From Sulfurovum sp. NBC37-1 (GTDB taxonomy: Bacteria > Campylobacterota > Campylobacteria > Campylobacterales > Sulfurovaceae): a stretch of 64,000 nucleotides of DNA. Where the stretch lies: contig NC_009663.1 of NCBI RefSeq assembly GCF_000010345.1, forward strand, positions 1,984,001 to 2,048,000, written 5' to 3'. Shown piece after piece: positions 7,280 through 15,568 of this stretch. Made by a program: the position numbers and the translations under genes. The number at the start of each line of letters is the position of its first letter. Position 1 is the first letter of the stretch. The notes beneath the pieces were generated by a model, which did no database searches, was not told the DNA's origin, and saw nothing but the letters and a program-made list of their open reading frames with translations.

Positions 7280-8605
7280 CTACTCGTTCATCATTGAAAG
7301 AAATTCTTCGTTGCTCTTTGTCTTCATCATTTTGGAGAAGAGGAACTTGAGTCCTTCCACCTCTTCCATGTTCTGCATCGCATTTCTGAGCGCCCAGACC
7401 TTCTGGAGTGTTTCAGGGTCTGTGAGAAGCTCTTCTTTTCTGGTTCCGGACTTCGTCACGTCGATCGCAGGGTAGATACGTCTTTCTGAAACGTGGCGGC
7501 TGAGTACCACTTCGGAGTTACCCGTACCTTTGAACTCTTCAAAGATCACTTCATCCATACGGCTACCCGTATCTATAAGTGCAGTGGCGATGATGGTCAG
7601 GGAGCCGCCCTCCTCGATATTCCTTGCTGCACCGAAGAACCTTTTGGGTTTATGAAGCGCATTCGCATCGACACCACCGGAGAGCACTTTCCCCGAACTG
7701 GGCGTTACCGTGTTGTAGGCACGCGCCAATCTGGTGATCGAATCCAAAAGGATGATGACATCTTTCCCCATTTCCACGCGTCTTTTGGCTTTCTCGATGA
7801 CCATCTCAGCGGTCCTGACATGGTTCTGTGCGGGAAGGTCGAACGTGGAGGCATAGACTTCACCCTTAACCGAGCGTTGCATATCTGTAACTTCTTCGGG
7901 TCTCTCGTCTACAAGCAGTACCATCAATGAAGCATCCGGGTTGTTATGCGTGATCCCGTGTGCCAACTCTTTGAGCAGTTCCGTCTTACCTGTTCTCGGC
8001 GGTGCAACGACCAGGGCTCTCTGTCCCTTTCCTATAGGAGTAAAGAGGTCAAGCACGCGGCCTGTCATTCGCATAGGATTGTATTCGAGTTTAAGTTTTT
8101 CATTGGCATAGAGCGGTGTCAGGTTGTCAAAAAGCGGTCTCTGCTTGGATTTTTCAGGCGCCACATAGTTGATCGCTTCGATCTTGAGCAGCGCATAGTA
8201 CTTCTCCTGATCTTTTGGAGGACGTACCTGACCGGTCACAATATCACCGTTTCTCAGGGCAAAACGCTTCACCTGTGTCGCAGAGACGTAAGTATCGTTG
8301 CTTGAGTTTGCGAAGTTCCCGTCGATGGAACGGAGGAAACCGTATCCGTCATTCATCACTTCGAGGATACCCGTATAGAGGATGAATCCTCCCTGGTTCA
8401 CCTGTGATTTCAGGATCTCGAATATCAGGTCGCGTCTCTGGTATTCGTTGGGGTTCTCTACCTTGACCTCTTTGGCAATGGTGACGAGTTCATCCAAAGG
8501 TTTTTGCTGAAGGTCTTCGATCTTGTAGCCCTGTACGGGGACGTGTGTTCTGTTCTTTCTACCGGCATGGTTGCCACTGGCAGGTTTTTTGTTGTTATCG
8601 CTCAT
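7280..8605 (-). CDS. rho: Transcription termination factor Rho
   Basis: Hexameric RNA helicase that terminates transcription at Rho-dependent sites. The 441-residue protein has a short basic N-terminal extension, the Rho N-terminal domain ([20 protein letters not shown]), the cold-shock-like RNA-binding domain with GYGFLRS, and the RecA-type ATPase with Walker [10 protein letters not shown], the [11 protein letters not shown] segment, and the Q-loop area [15 protein letters not shown]. It ends [14 protein letters not shown]. The 120 bases upstream (8606-8725) contain a small GC hairpin, CCGC/GCGG around 8692-8703, and no gene. Confidence 0.98.
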   Translation of the reverse strand: MSDNNKKPASGNHAGRKNRTHVPVQGYKIEDLQQKPLDELVTIAKEVKVENPNEYQRRDLIFEILKSQVNQGGFILYTGILEVMNDGYGFLRSIDGNFANSSNDTYVSATQVKRFALRNGDIVTGQVRPPKDQEKYYALLKIEAINYVAPEKSKQRPLFDNLTPLYANEKLKLEYNPMRMTGRVLDLFTPIGKGQRALVVAPPRTGKTELLKELAHGITHNNPDASLMVLLVDERPEEVTDMQRSVKGEVYASTFDLPAQNHVRTAEMVIEKAKRRVEMGKDVIILLDSITRLARAYNTVTPSSGKVLSGGVDANALHKPKRFFGAARNIEEGGSLTIIATALIDTGSRMDEVIFEEFKGTGNSEVVLSRHVSERRIYPAIDVTKSGTRKEELLTDPETLQKVWALRNAMQNMEEVEGLKFLFSKMMKTKSNEEFLSMMNE

Positions 8606-8774
8606 TGTTCCTCTTGTGTTGGATATGAAATTGAAGGGAGCTTTAATAAATTAGGTTCCCTGAAGATTGTGCACGGATAATGTTTACCACCGCCTTTTAG
8701 CGGCAATAGATTATTCTTGTGTAGTGAGTGTATTATAATCCTTTTTGGCTGAAATGTCAAACTTACAGCGATAT

Positions 8775-8804
8775 CCTGATAAAATCGGATAATCTAAAAT
8801 CAGG
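8775..8804 (+). promoter_or_regulatory. Probable gdhA promoter within an inverted repeat
   Basis: CCTGAT at 8775-8780 pairs with ATCAGG at 8799-8804, and the -10-like gaTAAAAT lies at 8780-8785. The right arm runs into the Shine-Dalgarno AGGAG before the ATG at 8815. The plan resembles those at der and trpS but the arms are shorter. Confidence 0.4.
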
Positions 8805-8814
8805 AGATACCCTC

Positions 8815-10176
8815 ATGTCAGTCCAATCCCATATCGATAAAGTATTGCGGCATATTCAAATTTACAGTCCCGGGCAGGAAGAGTTCTATCAGGCGGCGCA
8901 TGAGGTACTTCATTCTCTGATCCCCCTGCTTGAGGAAGACAACCGCTATGACCTGCACAACATTCTGGAGAGAATCGTGGTGCCAGAGCGGACTATTATC
9001 TTCCGTGTTTGCTGGATAGATGACAACGGGAAGGTACAGACGAACCTCGGATACCGGGTACAGTTCAACTCAGCCATAGGCCAGTACAAGGGCGGGCTGC
9101 GTTTCCACCCTACCGTCAACCTCGGTATCATCAAGTTTCTCGGTTTCGAGCAGATCTTCAAAAATGCCCTGACCGGACTGCAGATAGGCGGTGCGAAAGG
9201 TGGGAGTAATTTCGATCCCAAGGGGAAAAGTGACAATGAAATCATGCGTTTCTGCCAGGCATTTATGTCCGAACTCTTTAAACATATCGGAAAGACAAGA
9301 GATGTGCCTGCCGGAGATATCGGTGTGGGCGCCAGGGAGATCGGCTACCTCTTCGGACAGTACAAAAAGCTGACAGGCCATTTTGAAGGTGTCATTACAG
9401 GGAAAGCGATAAACTGGGGCGGTTCCAATGCCAGAAAAGAAGCGACCGGCTACGGTACCGTCTACTTTGCGGAAAATATTCTGACCAAATACGATGATTC
9501 GCTTAAAGGAAAGATATGTACAGTATCGGGCTCGGGAAATGTGGCTATTTATACTATTGAAAAACTTTATGAGATGGAAGCGATCCCCGTGACCTGCAGT
9601 GACAGTAAAGGAACAATCTATCATAAAACAGGGATCGATGTCAATTCGCTCAAAGCGATCAAAGAGATCAACCACCAGTCACTTGAAGCTTATGCACAGG
9701 TACATCCTGACAGTGTTTACACGCCTGTCAGCCACTACCCTGAAGGACGGCACCAGACATGGGCTACCCCCTGTGATATCGCTTTTCCCTGTGCCACACA
9801 GAACGAACTCGACCTTGAAGATGCCAAGACACTCGTTTCCAACGGATGCATACTCGTCAATGAAGGCGCCAACATGCCTACCACGCCTGATGCAGTCGAG
9901 TATTTAAAGGAGCATAAAGTCTTTTTCGGGCCGGGGAAAGCGGCCAATGCCGGAGGTGTTGCCACCAGTCAGCTTGAAATGAGCCAAAATGCCAGTATGG
10001 AGAATTGGAGTTTTGAAGAGGTGGACATAAAACTCCGCCAGATCATGCGTAACATCTTCGATACCGCCTATAACACTTCAAAAGAGTTCGGTGTGGAAGG
10101 CGACCTGGTCACAGGTGCGAACATTGCCGGCTTCAGGAAAGTAGCGGACTCGATGATCGATCAGGGAGCCGTGTAG
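8815..10176 (+). CDS. gdhA: NADP-specific glutamate dehydrogenase
   Basis: Reductive amination of 2-oxoglutarate to glutamate, one route of ammonium assimilation. I start it at the ATG at 8815, which has AGGAG eight bases before it and gives 453 residues, the usual size of the hexameric NADP enzyme. Visible motifs are YKGGLRFHP, the catalytic-lysine loop IGGAKGGSNFDPKGKSD (GGAKGG at about residues 125-130), the PAGDIGVGAREIG segment, and the Rossmann GSGNVA of the dinucleotide domain. It appears to be monocistronic and is followed by a BIME-like repeat. Confidence 0.97.
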   Translation: MSVQSHIDKVLRHIQIYSPGQEEFYQAAHEVLHSLIPLLEEDNRYDLHNILERIVVPERTIIFRVCWIDDNGKVQTNLGYRVQFNSAIGQYKGGLRFHPTVNLGIIKFLGFEQIFKNALTGLQIGGAKGGSNFDPKGKSDNEIMRFCQAFMSELFKHIGKTRDVPAGDIGVGAREIGYLFGQYKKLTGHFEGVITGKAINWGGSNARKEATGYGTVYFAENILTKYDDSLKGKICTVSGSGNVAIYTIEKLYEMEAIPVTCSDSKGTIYHKTGIDVNSLKAIKEINHQSLEAYAQVHPDSVYTPVSHYPEGRHQTWATPCDIAFPCATQNELDLEDAKTLVSNGCILVNEGANMPTTPDAVEYLKEHKVFFGPGKAANAGGVATSQLEMSQNASMENWSFEEVDIKLRQIMRNIFDTAYNTSKEFGVEGDLVTGANIAGFRKVADSMIDQGAV

Positions 10177-10234
10177 ATGATGGAATGTTTCACACATTTT
10201 TACTTTAGGCAAACTGAAAAAATGCTATAAAAAC

Positions 10235-10330
10235 CGTAGGGTGCTGTCCCCTGACGGCACCACTTCAAAACAAGATGTAATATATCTTTCGCATGAACAT
10301 AAATGGTGCTGTGGGGGCACAGCACCCTAC
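10235..10330. repeat. BIME-like pair of GTAGGGTGCTGT hairpins
   Basis: Left hairpin CGTAGGGTGCTGTCCCC with a return arm GGCACC, then about 45 AT-rich bases, then the mirror hairpin GGTGCTGTGGGGGCACAGCACCCTAC written here in two parts as GGTGCTGTGGGGG and CACAGCACCCTAC. Heads point outward. The right head gives the TAG stop of the minus-strand gene at 10327. Confidence 0.75.
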
Positions 10331-10716
10331 ATAAGGCCGTAATACAACAACGGCGGGTACAGTGCCACCCCCATCAGAAAAAACCATGAAGGGATCTTCC
10401 ATTCCAGCATGGCAGCCAGGTCCTGAGGTACATCACCCCTCATGAATATCTTTTTGATCAATTCCAGCTTGTAGAACAGGTCGAAGATCTTGAATGACAA
10501 TATCAGGATCATATAAATGTTGAGTGTATTGGTCGCTATGACCACGAAAAGTATGAAATAGAATGCCGGATGCATTGCAAAAAAGAGGAAAATACTTTTT
10601 TGATACCAGCCATAGAGTCTTTCCATAACTCCGTAAAGCGTATCTGATCGCTGCATAAAAGCTTCAAAAAGTTCAAGAAATACCAATATTATGGTGAATG
10701 TCATTGCCGTTTGCAT
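10327..10716 (-). CDS. Small inner-membrane protein of unknown function
   Basis: I do not recognise this family. From the ATG at 10716 the product has about 129 residues; an in-frame TTG at 10755 would add 13. It has three probable membrane segments: MTFTIILVFLELFEAF near the start, FLFFAMHPAFYFILFVVIAT in the middle, and WFFLMGVALYPPLLYYG at the C-terminus, with a charged loop (KLELIKKIFMRGDVPQDLAAMLEWK) before the last one. It is divergent from ccoI, with about 70 bases between the two, so shared regulation with the copper ATPase is possible. The TAG stop is provided by the GTAGGG repeat. Confidence 0.6.
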   Translation of the reverse strand: MQTAMTFTIILVFLELFEAFMQRSDTLYGVMERLYGWYQKSIFLFFAMHPAFYFILFVVIATNTLNIYMILILSFKIFDLFYKLELIKKIFMRGDVPQDLAAMLEWKIPSWFFLMGVALYPPLLYYGLM

Positions 10717-10787
10717 GGCAAATTTTACCCATATTTGGATAAAATCCGAACACAAATAAACCTGTACACAATATATTAAGGACTCAT

Positions 10788-13205
10788 TTGGCCCAGATCG
10801 CCTGTACCCACTGCAACCTGAAATTTGACGAATCCGTCATGATTACCGAACAGAAGAATGGTAAAACGCTCTACTTCTGCTGCAAAGGATGTCAGGGAGT
10901 TTACCATCTGCTTGAAGATGAGGGGCTTGACACATTCTACGACAAACTGGGTGACACAGAGCTGCAACCGGCCGTACAGAGCAGTGAAGACCTGGAAAAA
11001 TTCGATCTTGAAGGCTTCAAAAACAAATACATCAAGGAGCATGAGGATGGCCTGTACGAGATCAATCTCATCATAGAAGGTATCCACTGTTCCGCCTGTG
11101 TCTGGCTCAATGAAAAGGTACTGCATAAAACAGACGGGGTCATCGAAGCGACCATCAATTACACCAACAACAAAGCCAAAGTGGTCTGGGACCCTGATGT
11201 GATCCAGCTCTCGAAGATCATAGAGACCATCCGTTCCATCGGATACAACGCCTACCCTTATGATCCTGCACTGCAGGAGGAACGGGCAAACAAGACAAAA
11301 AAAGAATACTACTCCCGTATCCTGGTCGCTGTCTTTGGGTCCATGAACATTATGTGGATCGCTATTGCCCACTATGCCGGCTATTTCAGCGGTATGGAAC
11401 AGCGCTTCAAAGATATTTTGAATGTTGCCGAATTCATTCTGGCTACACCTGTACTTTTCTACAGCGGCTGGGTCTTTTTCCGGGGAGCATACTACGGCTA
11501 CAAAAACAAAATAGTCAATATGGATACCCTCGTCGCCTCCGGTGCACTTTCGGCCTATCTCTACTCCATCTATGCCATGGTCACGCAGAGAGGCGAGGTC
11601 TATTTCGATTCGGTCGCCATGATCATCACTTTTGTTCTGGTAGGCAAATACCTCGAAGTTCTCAGCAAAAAACATGCCGTCGATACGCTTGACTCCATCA
11701 TGGGAAGCACACCCACCGAAGTGACCGTGATCCAGAACGATGCAAAAGCACTCGTTTCCGTAGAAAATGTCTCTTTGGGGGATATCATCGAGCTGAAACC
11801 CGGTGAAAAAGTGGTCATTGACGGTGTCGTTACTTCAGGAGAAGGTTCCTTCGACGAAAGCTCTCTTACAGGAGAGAGCGAAGCGGTCTTCAAGCAGAAA
11901 GGCGACAGTATTCTGAGCGGATCCATCTGTCTTGATTCAGTAATACGTTACGAAGCGACCAAAGACGCCTCCTCTTCCCTGCTCCACTCCATTGTCTCAC
12001 TTCTGGAAGAGTCTATTACCAAAAAGCCACGTATCGAGCAGCTTGCCGATACCGTCTCAGGGTATTTCTCCAGCATCATTCTCATCATTGCCCTGCTGAC
12101 CTTTGCCGGGTGGTGGTTCTTTGCCGGGGAATTTGAACAGGCGCTCATCATCGGTATCTCTGTCATCGTCATCGCCTGTCCCTGCGCCCTGGGACTGGCA
12201 ACCCCTATGGCTACACTGGTGGGCATCGGAATGGCTGCCAAACGCAACATCCTCTTTAAAGAAGCAGGCTTTCTGGAGACCATGGCCAAAAGCAACCTGC
12301 TTGCACTCGACAAGACCGGTACCATTACAGAAGGGAAACCCTCCGTTGTAAACGAAGAGCGTTACCACGACTACGATGCATATCTTCTATATGCCCTCGT
12401 CTCCACTTCGAACCATCCCATCTCCAACGGGATCAAAAGATATCTCGAAGGTAATGAAGATACATTCCAGACACTCACCCTTGACAAGGTCAAAACCATT
12501 CAGGCCAAGGGGATCGAAGCTGTGTATAATGGTCAGAAACTTGTCGGAGGGAACGCTTCTTTTATGAAAGATTTCGACATTGCATGTGACGAAACTTCTG
12601 AAAATACCCTTTTCTATTTTGCAGTTGACGGCAAGCTGATGGCAAAATTCAAATTAAGCGATACCATCCGGGAAGGGGCAAGAGAAGCAATCCAAAACAT
12701 CCGCTCTCTTGGGATCAAAGTGGTCATGCTCACCGGTGACCATGAAAAGAGTGCCGATAAAGTTGCCGAAGCCGTAGGGATAGACCATGTCCATGCCAGA
12801 CTTCTCCCACAGCAGAAAGCCGAGATGATCGACAGATTCCATGAGGAAGGCCACATCGTCGTTATGGCTGGAGATGGCATCAACGACACCATCGCGCTTG
12901 CCAAGTCAGACATCGCCATCGCTATGGGTAACGGTGCGGATGTAGCCATCTCTGTCAGTGACGTCGTACTGATGGACGAAAAACCGCAAAGTATCTATGA
13001 AGCTTACAGGCTCTCCAAGCGTACCTATCGGGCTGTCAGGGAGAATCTCGGTTTTTCACTGCTCTACAACCTCGTTGCTGTACCACTCGCCATGGCAGGC
13101 TTCGTCAATCCGCTTGTTGCAGCCCTCTCCATGAGTTTAAGTTCCCTCATCGTCGTGGGCAATTCGATGCGGATCAAGTTTCTGAAATTCAAGAATGAGC
13201 ATTAA
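10788..13205 (+). CDS. ccoI: Heavy-metal P-type ATPase, CcoI/FixI type (copper delivery to cbb3 oxidase)
   Basis: Copper-translocating ATPase of the inner membrane. The 805-residue protein has a Cys-rich N-terminal metal-binding region (C6, C9, and FCCKGCQG near residue 30), an HMA-like domain with IHCSAC at 99-104, eight probable membrane segments, the actuator loop TGES, the transmembrane metal site CPC at 464-466, the phosphorylation site DKTGT from Asp508, and GDGINDTIALAKSD in the nucleotide domain. The start is a TTG with AGGA five bases before it. The N-terminal Cys domain plus the ccoS gene just downstream point to the CcoI subgroup that loads CuB of cytochrome cbb3, rather than a detoxifying CopA. 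Confidence 0.92.
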   Translation: MAQIACTHCNLKFDESVMITEQKNGKTLYFCCKGCQGVYHLLEDEGLDTFYDKLGDTELQPAVQSSEDLEKFDLEGFKNKYIKEHEDGLYEINLIIEGIHCSACVWLNEKVLHKTDGVIEATINYTNNKAKVVWDPDVIQLSKIIETIRSIGYNAYPYDPALQEERANKTKKEYYSRILVAVFGSMNIMWIAIAHYAGYFSGMEQRFKDILNVAEFILATPVLFYSGWVFFRGAYYGYKNKIVNMDTLVASGALSAYLYSIYAMVTQRGEVYFDSVAMIITFVLVGKYLEVLSKKHAVDTLDSIMGSTPTEVTVIQNDAKALVSVENVSLGDIIELKPGEKVVIDGVVTSGEGSFDESSLTGESEAVFKQKGDSILSGSICLDSVIRYEATKDASSSLLHSIVSLLEESITKKPRIEQLADTVSGYFSSIILIIALLTFAGWWFFAGEFEQALIIGISVIVIACPCALGLATPMATLVGIGMAAKRNILFKEAGFLETMAKSNLLALDKTGTITEGKPSVVNEERYHDYDAYLLYALVSTSNHPISNGIKRYLEGNEDTFQTLTLDKVKTIQAKGIEAVYNGQKLVGGNASFMKDFDIACDETSENTLFYFAVDGKLMAKFKLSDTIREGAREAIQNIRSLGIKVVMLTGDHEKSADKVAEAVGIDHVHARLLPQQKAEMIDRFHEEGHIVVMAGDGINDTIALAKSDIAIAMGNGADVAISVSDVVLMDEKPQSIYEAYRLSKRTYRAVRENLGFSLLYNLVAVPLAMAGFVNPLVAALSMSLSSLIVVGNSMRIKFLKFKNEH

Positions 13206-13251
13206 AGTGTTTCACGGTTATAATTTTAAAATCATCACGTAAAAAGGATAC

Positions 13252-13605
13252 ATGAATGTTTCCACTATTCACTCTTTACCCCAAGGGCACTTGTCCCTCC
13301 GGTCGGGCGCACTATTCACTATTCACTATTCACTTGCACTCAAAGAGTGCATAGTGTCTGACAACATCATCATAGTCATGATCGGCATCTCCACACTTCT
13401 GGGTGCTACAGGCCTGGCCGCTTTGCTGTGGGGCGTTAAAACAGGCCAGTTCGATGACAAGTCCAAATTCATCGATGCTGCCCGATATGACAACGAGGAA
13501 GACCTCAGAGATGCAGTAATGATGGAAGAGAAGAAAAAAGCACGGAAGAAAAAAAAGGCACAGGAAGCCGAAGAGAAGAAAAAAAACTATATGCCGGCGG
13601 ACTGA
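13252..13605 (+). CDS. ccoS: Cytochrome cbb3 oxidase assembly protein CcoS with repeat-derived N-terminus
   Basis: Small membrane protein needed to insert heme b and copper into cbb3 oxidase. The recognisable CcoS part is SDNIIIVMIGISTLLGATGL and ALLWGVKTGQFDD, a single membrane helix followed by an acidic then very lysine-rich tail. It begins at a GTG at 13354. In-frame upstream, an ATG at 13252 has AAGGA and a TATAAT -10 (near 13219) in front, but the 34 intervening codons are made of heptanucleotide repeats and a GC-rich insert (residues 4-34). The native start was probably at or near 13252, now separated from the body by the insertion. Which start is used cannot be settled here; both give the same helix. 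Confidence 0.8.
   Translation: MNVSTIHSLPQGHLSLRSGALFTIHYSLALKECIVSDNIIIVMIGISTLLGATGLAALLWGVKTGQFDDKSKFIDAARYDNEEDLRDAVMMEEKKKARKKKKAQEAEEKKKNYMPAD
13263..13350. repeat. Heptanucleotide repeat plus hairpin inserted in the 5' end of ccoS
   Basis: ATTCACT occurs once at 13266-13272 and three times in tandem at 13314-13334, around a segment ACCCCAAGGGCA that recurs in similar form near 13640. A perfect hairpin GCACTC-AAA-GAGTGC follows at 13336-13350, immediately before the alternative GTG start. Confidence 0.8.
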
Positions 13606-13627
13606 TATACGAACAACTCAATTTTAC

Positions 13628-13735
13628 CATTACGTCATTCTACACCCCAAGGGCATTTCCGATGGGCAACTCGTTTCAGAATCCCTCATAGACCTATGCA
13701 GTCAGCAAGATCCTGAAATAAATTCAGGATGACAT
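13628..13735. repeat. Intergenic palindromic repeat (GTCATYCTGAA type)
   Basis: ACGTCATTC at the left and a hairpin TCCTGAA-ATAAA-TTCAGGA then TGACAT at the right frame a stretch that includes CACCCCAAGGGCA, a near-copy of the insert in ccoS. The whole looks like a composite of small intergenic repeats. No gene is visible between 13606 and 13821 apart from a -10-like TATAAT near 13790. Confidence 0.5.
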
Positions 13736-13821
13736 TAACTTTTCCATTAACTCACTTTCATAAAAATTACCTTTAACCTGTTTCTCGTTATAATATGAAT
13801 AAATATTAACAAGGAAACAAC

Positions 13822-14403
13822 ATGTACTGGAAAAAAATTCTACTCTCATCATTATTAGTTACAGGTTTTCTACAGGCAGAAACAGGCATTGGACTTGACA
13901 TCAACAATGAAGATGTTGAACTAATCGGGGAGGTCAACTTCAATTCACTTGCAGACTATTCGAGCGGGACCACCTATGTGATCAGCGGGACCTACCTTTA
14001 CTCCGGAGCTAATGACAATGACAACGGCGAGCATCTCTTTACCCTTGGTTTCAGTGGACAGAATGATTTGCCTGGAGTAGAAGGCCTTTCCGTCGCACTC
14101 GGAGCAAAAGGCGTGTTTGCTGACAGCTTTGCGGCACTTCCTCTTTTTGTGCGCGCGAACTATGCACTACCACTCATAGACACCATTCCGACCACCTCTT
14201 TCTTTGCCAATTTTGCCTATGCCCCTTCCGTACTTACGTTCAGCGACGGAGAGGACTACAGTGAATTCAGGATCGGCGCCGACATGGAGGTGATTTCCAA
14301 TACGCACGTTTTTGTAGGCTACAGAAATATCGATACTGACTACACCTATGGTGATTACAACTTCAATGACAGCTTCTACGGCGGATTAAAACTTAGTTTC
14401 TAA
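13822..14403 (+). CDS. YfaZ-like outer-membrane beta-barrel protein
   Basis: A 193-residue exported protein: signal peptide MYWKKILLSSLLVTGFLQA, cleaved before ETGIGLDINNEDVELIGE, then alternating beta strands with aromatic residues, and a C-terminal phenylalanine after GGLKLSF, the usual signal for outer-membrane insertion. The overall pattern agrees with the YfaZ family, whose function is not established. AAGGAA lies before the ATG. It ends 12 bases before galE, so it may share a transcript with the sugar-nucleotide genes. Confidence 0.75.
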   Translation: MYWKKILLSSLLVTGFLQAETGIGLDINNEDVELIGEVNFNSLADYSSGTTYVISGTYLYSGANDNDNGEHLFTLGFSGQNDLPGVEGLSVALGAKGVFADSFAALPLFVRANYALPLIDTIPTTSFFANFAYAPSVLTFSDGEDYSEFRIGADMEVISNTHVFVGYRNIDTDYTYGDYNFNDSFYGGLKLSF

Positions 14404-14415
14404 AGGAATTACTGA

Positions 14416-15456
14416 ATGTCACCATCAAGCAGCGACTATCAGCCATCAACCGTTCTCGTTACCGGCGGTGCCGGATATATCGGTTCCCATACAATCATCC
14501 TGCTTGTTGAAGCAGGCTATGATGTGGTGATCTTTGACAACTTCTGCAACTCTTCAAGAGAAAGTATCCGAAGGGTTGAAAAGATCGTAGGCAAAGAGAT
14601 CCCGACCATTGAAGGTGATATCAGGAACAAAGCTGATCTTCGTGCTGTTTTTAATGAGCACAAGATCGATGCAGTCATCCATTTTGCGGGCCTAAAAGCC
14701 GTGGGTGAATCTGTAGAACAGCCTCTCAGGTACTACGACAACAATGTGTACGGCACTGTCGCACTCTGTAAAGTGATGCAGGAACATGGCTGCAAGTCCA
14801 TCATTTTCAGTTCTTCCGCTACGGTATACGGAGATCCTGCAACGACACCGATTACGGAGAATTTTCCGACATCTGCGACGAATCCCTACGGCAGAAGCAA
14901 ACTCTTCATCGAAGAGATACTACGCGATCTCTATGTAGCCGACAACAACTGGAAGATCGTTCTGCTTCGCTACTTCAACCCCGTAGGTGCCCACCCCTCG
15001 GGAACCATAGGCGAAGATCCCAGCGGCATCCCCAACAACCTTATGCCCTACATTACCCAGACAGCGGTTGGAAAGCTCTCCTGCCTGAGCGTTTTCGGTG
15101 ACGACTACGAGACCCATGACGGTACAGGTGTACGTGATTACATTCATGTTATGGACCTGGCTGACGGACATGTCAAGGCCCTGGACAGGCTCAAGGATTT
15201 CAATAAGGTCATGACCATTAACCTTGGTACCGGTACAGGGTATTCCGTGCTTGACATGGTCAAGGCATTTGAAAAAGCTTCCGGTAAAGAAGTACCTTAC
15301 TGCTTCGCGCCAAGACGTCCCGGTGATATTGCCAAATGTTATACCGATCCCTCTTATGCCAAAGAGGTATTGGGATGGGAAGCGACAAAGGGAATCGATG
15401 AAATGTGCAAAGACAGCTGGAGATGGCAGGAAAAGAATCCGCAAGGCTATCGCTAA
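14416..15456 (+). CDS. galE: UDP-glucose 4-epimerase
   Basis: Interconverts UDP-glucose and UDP-galactose (in some relatives also the N-acetyl forms) for surface glycans. The 346-residue short-chain dehydrogenase-type protein shows the NAD-binding GGAGYIGSH near residue 17, the catalytic serine in SSSATVYG, and YGRSK with Tyr158 and Lys162, followed by [13 protein letters not shown] and the RRPGDIA segment near the C-terminus. All catalytic residues are present. It leads the group galE-pgm-pgi-galU, which supplies hexose phosphates and UDP-sugars. Confidence 0.95.
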   Translation: MSPSSSDYQPSTVLVTGGAGYIGSHTIILLVEAGYDVVIFDNFCNSSRESIRRVEKIVGKEIPTIEGDIRNKADLRAVFNEHKIDAVIHFAGLKAVGESVEQPLRYYDNNVYGTVALCKVMQEHGCKSIIFSSSATVYGDPATTPITENFPTSATNPYGRSKLFIEEILRDLYVADNNWKIVLLRYFNPVGAHPSGTIGEDPSGIPNNLMPYITQTAVGKLSCLSVFGDDYETHDGTGVRDYIHVMDLADGHVKALDRLKDFNKVMTINLGTGTGYSVLDMVKAFEKASGKEVPYCFAPRRPGDIAKCYTDPSYAKEVLGWEATKGIDEMCKDSWRWQEKNPQGYR

Positions 15457-15457
15457 T

Positions 15458-15527
15458 GTTACGTGCTATTACGAATAATACCATTGCTTTTGTCTCTTTC
15501 GCAGCACGTAATTCGTAACACGTAGCA
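15458..15527. repeat. Imperfect inverted repeat between galE and pgm
   Basis: GTTACGTGCTATTACGAAT (15458-15476) and ATTCGTAACACGTAGCAC (15510-15527) are imperfect reverse complements built from the words ACGT, GTAAC and ATTCG. It may be a transcript hairpin; a -10-like gcTATACT follows near 15536-15541, so pgm may have its own promoter. Confidence 0.35.
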
Positions 15528-15568
15528 CTCTTTTGCTATACTTGACAAAACATTATTCAAGGATAATT

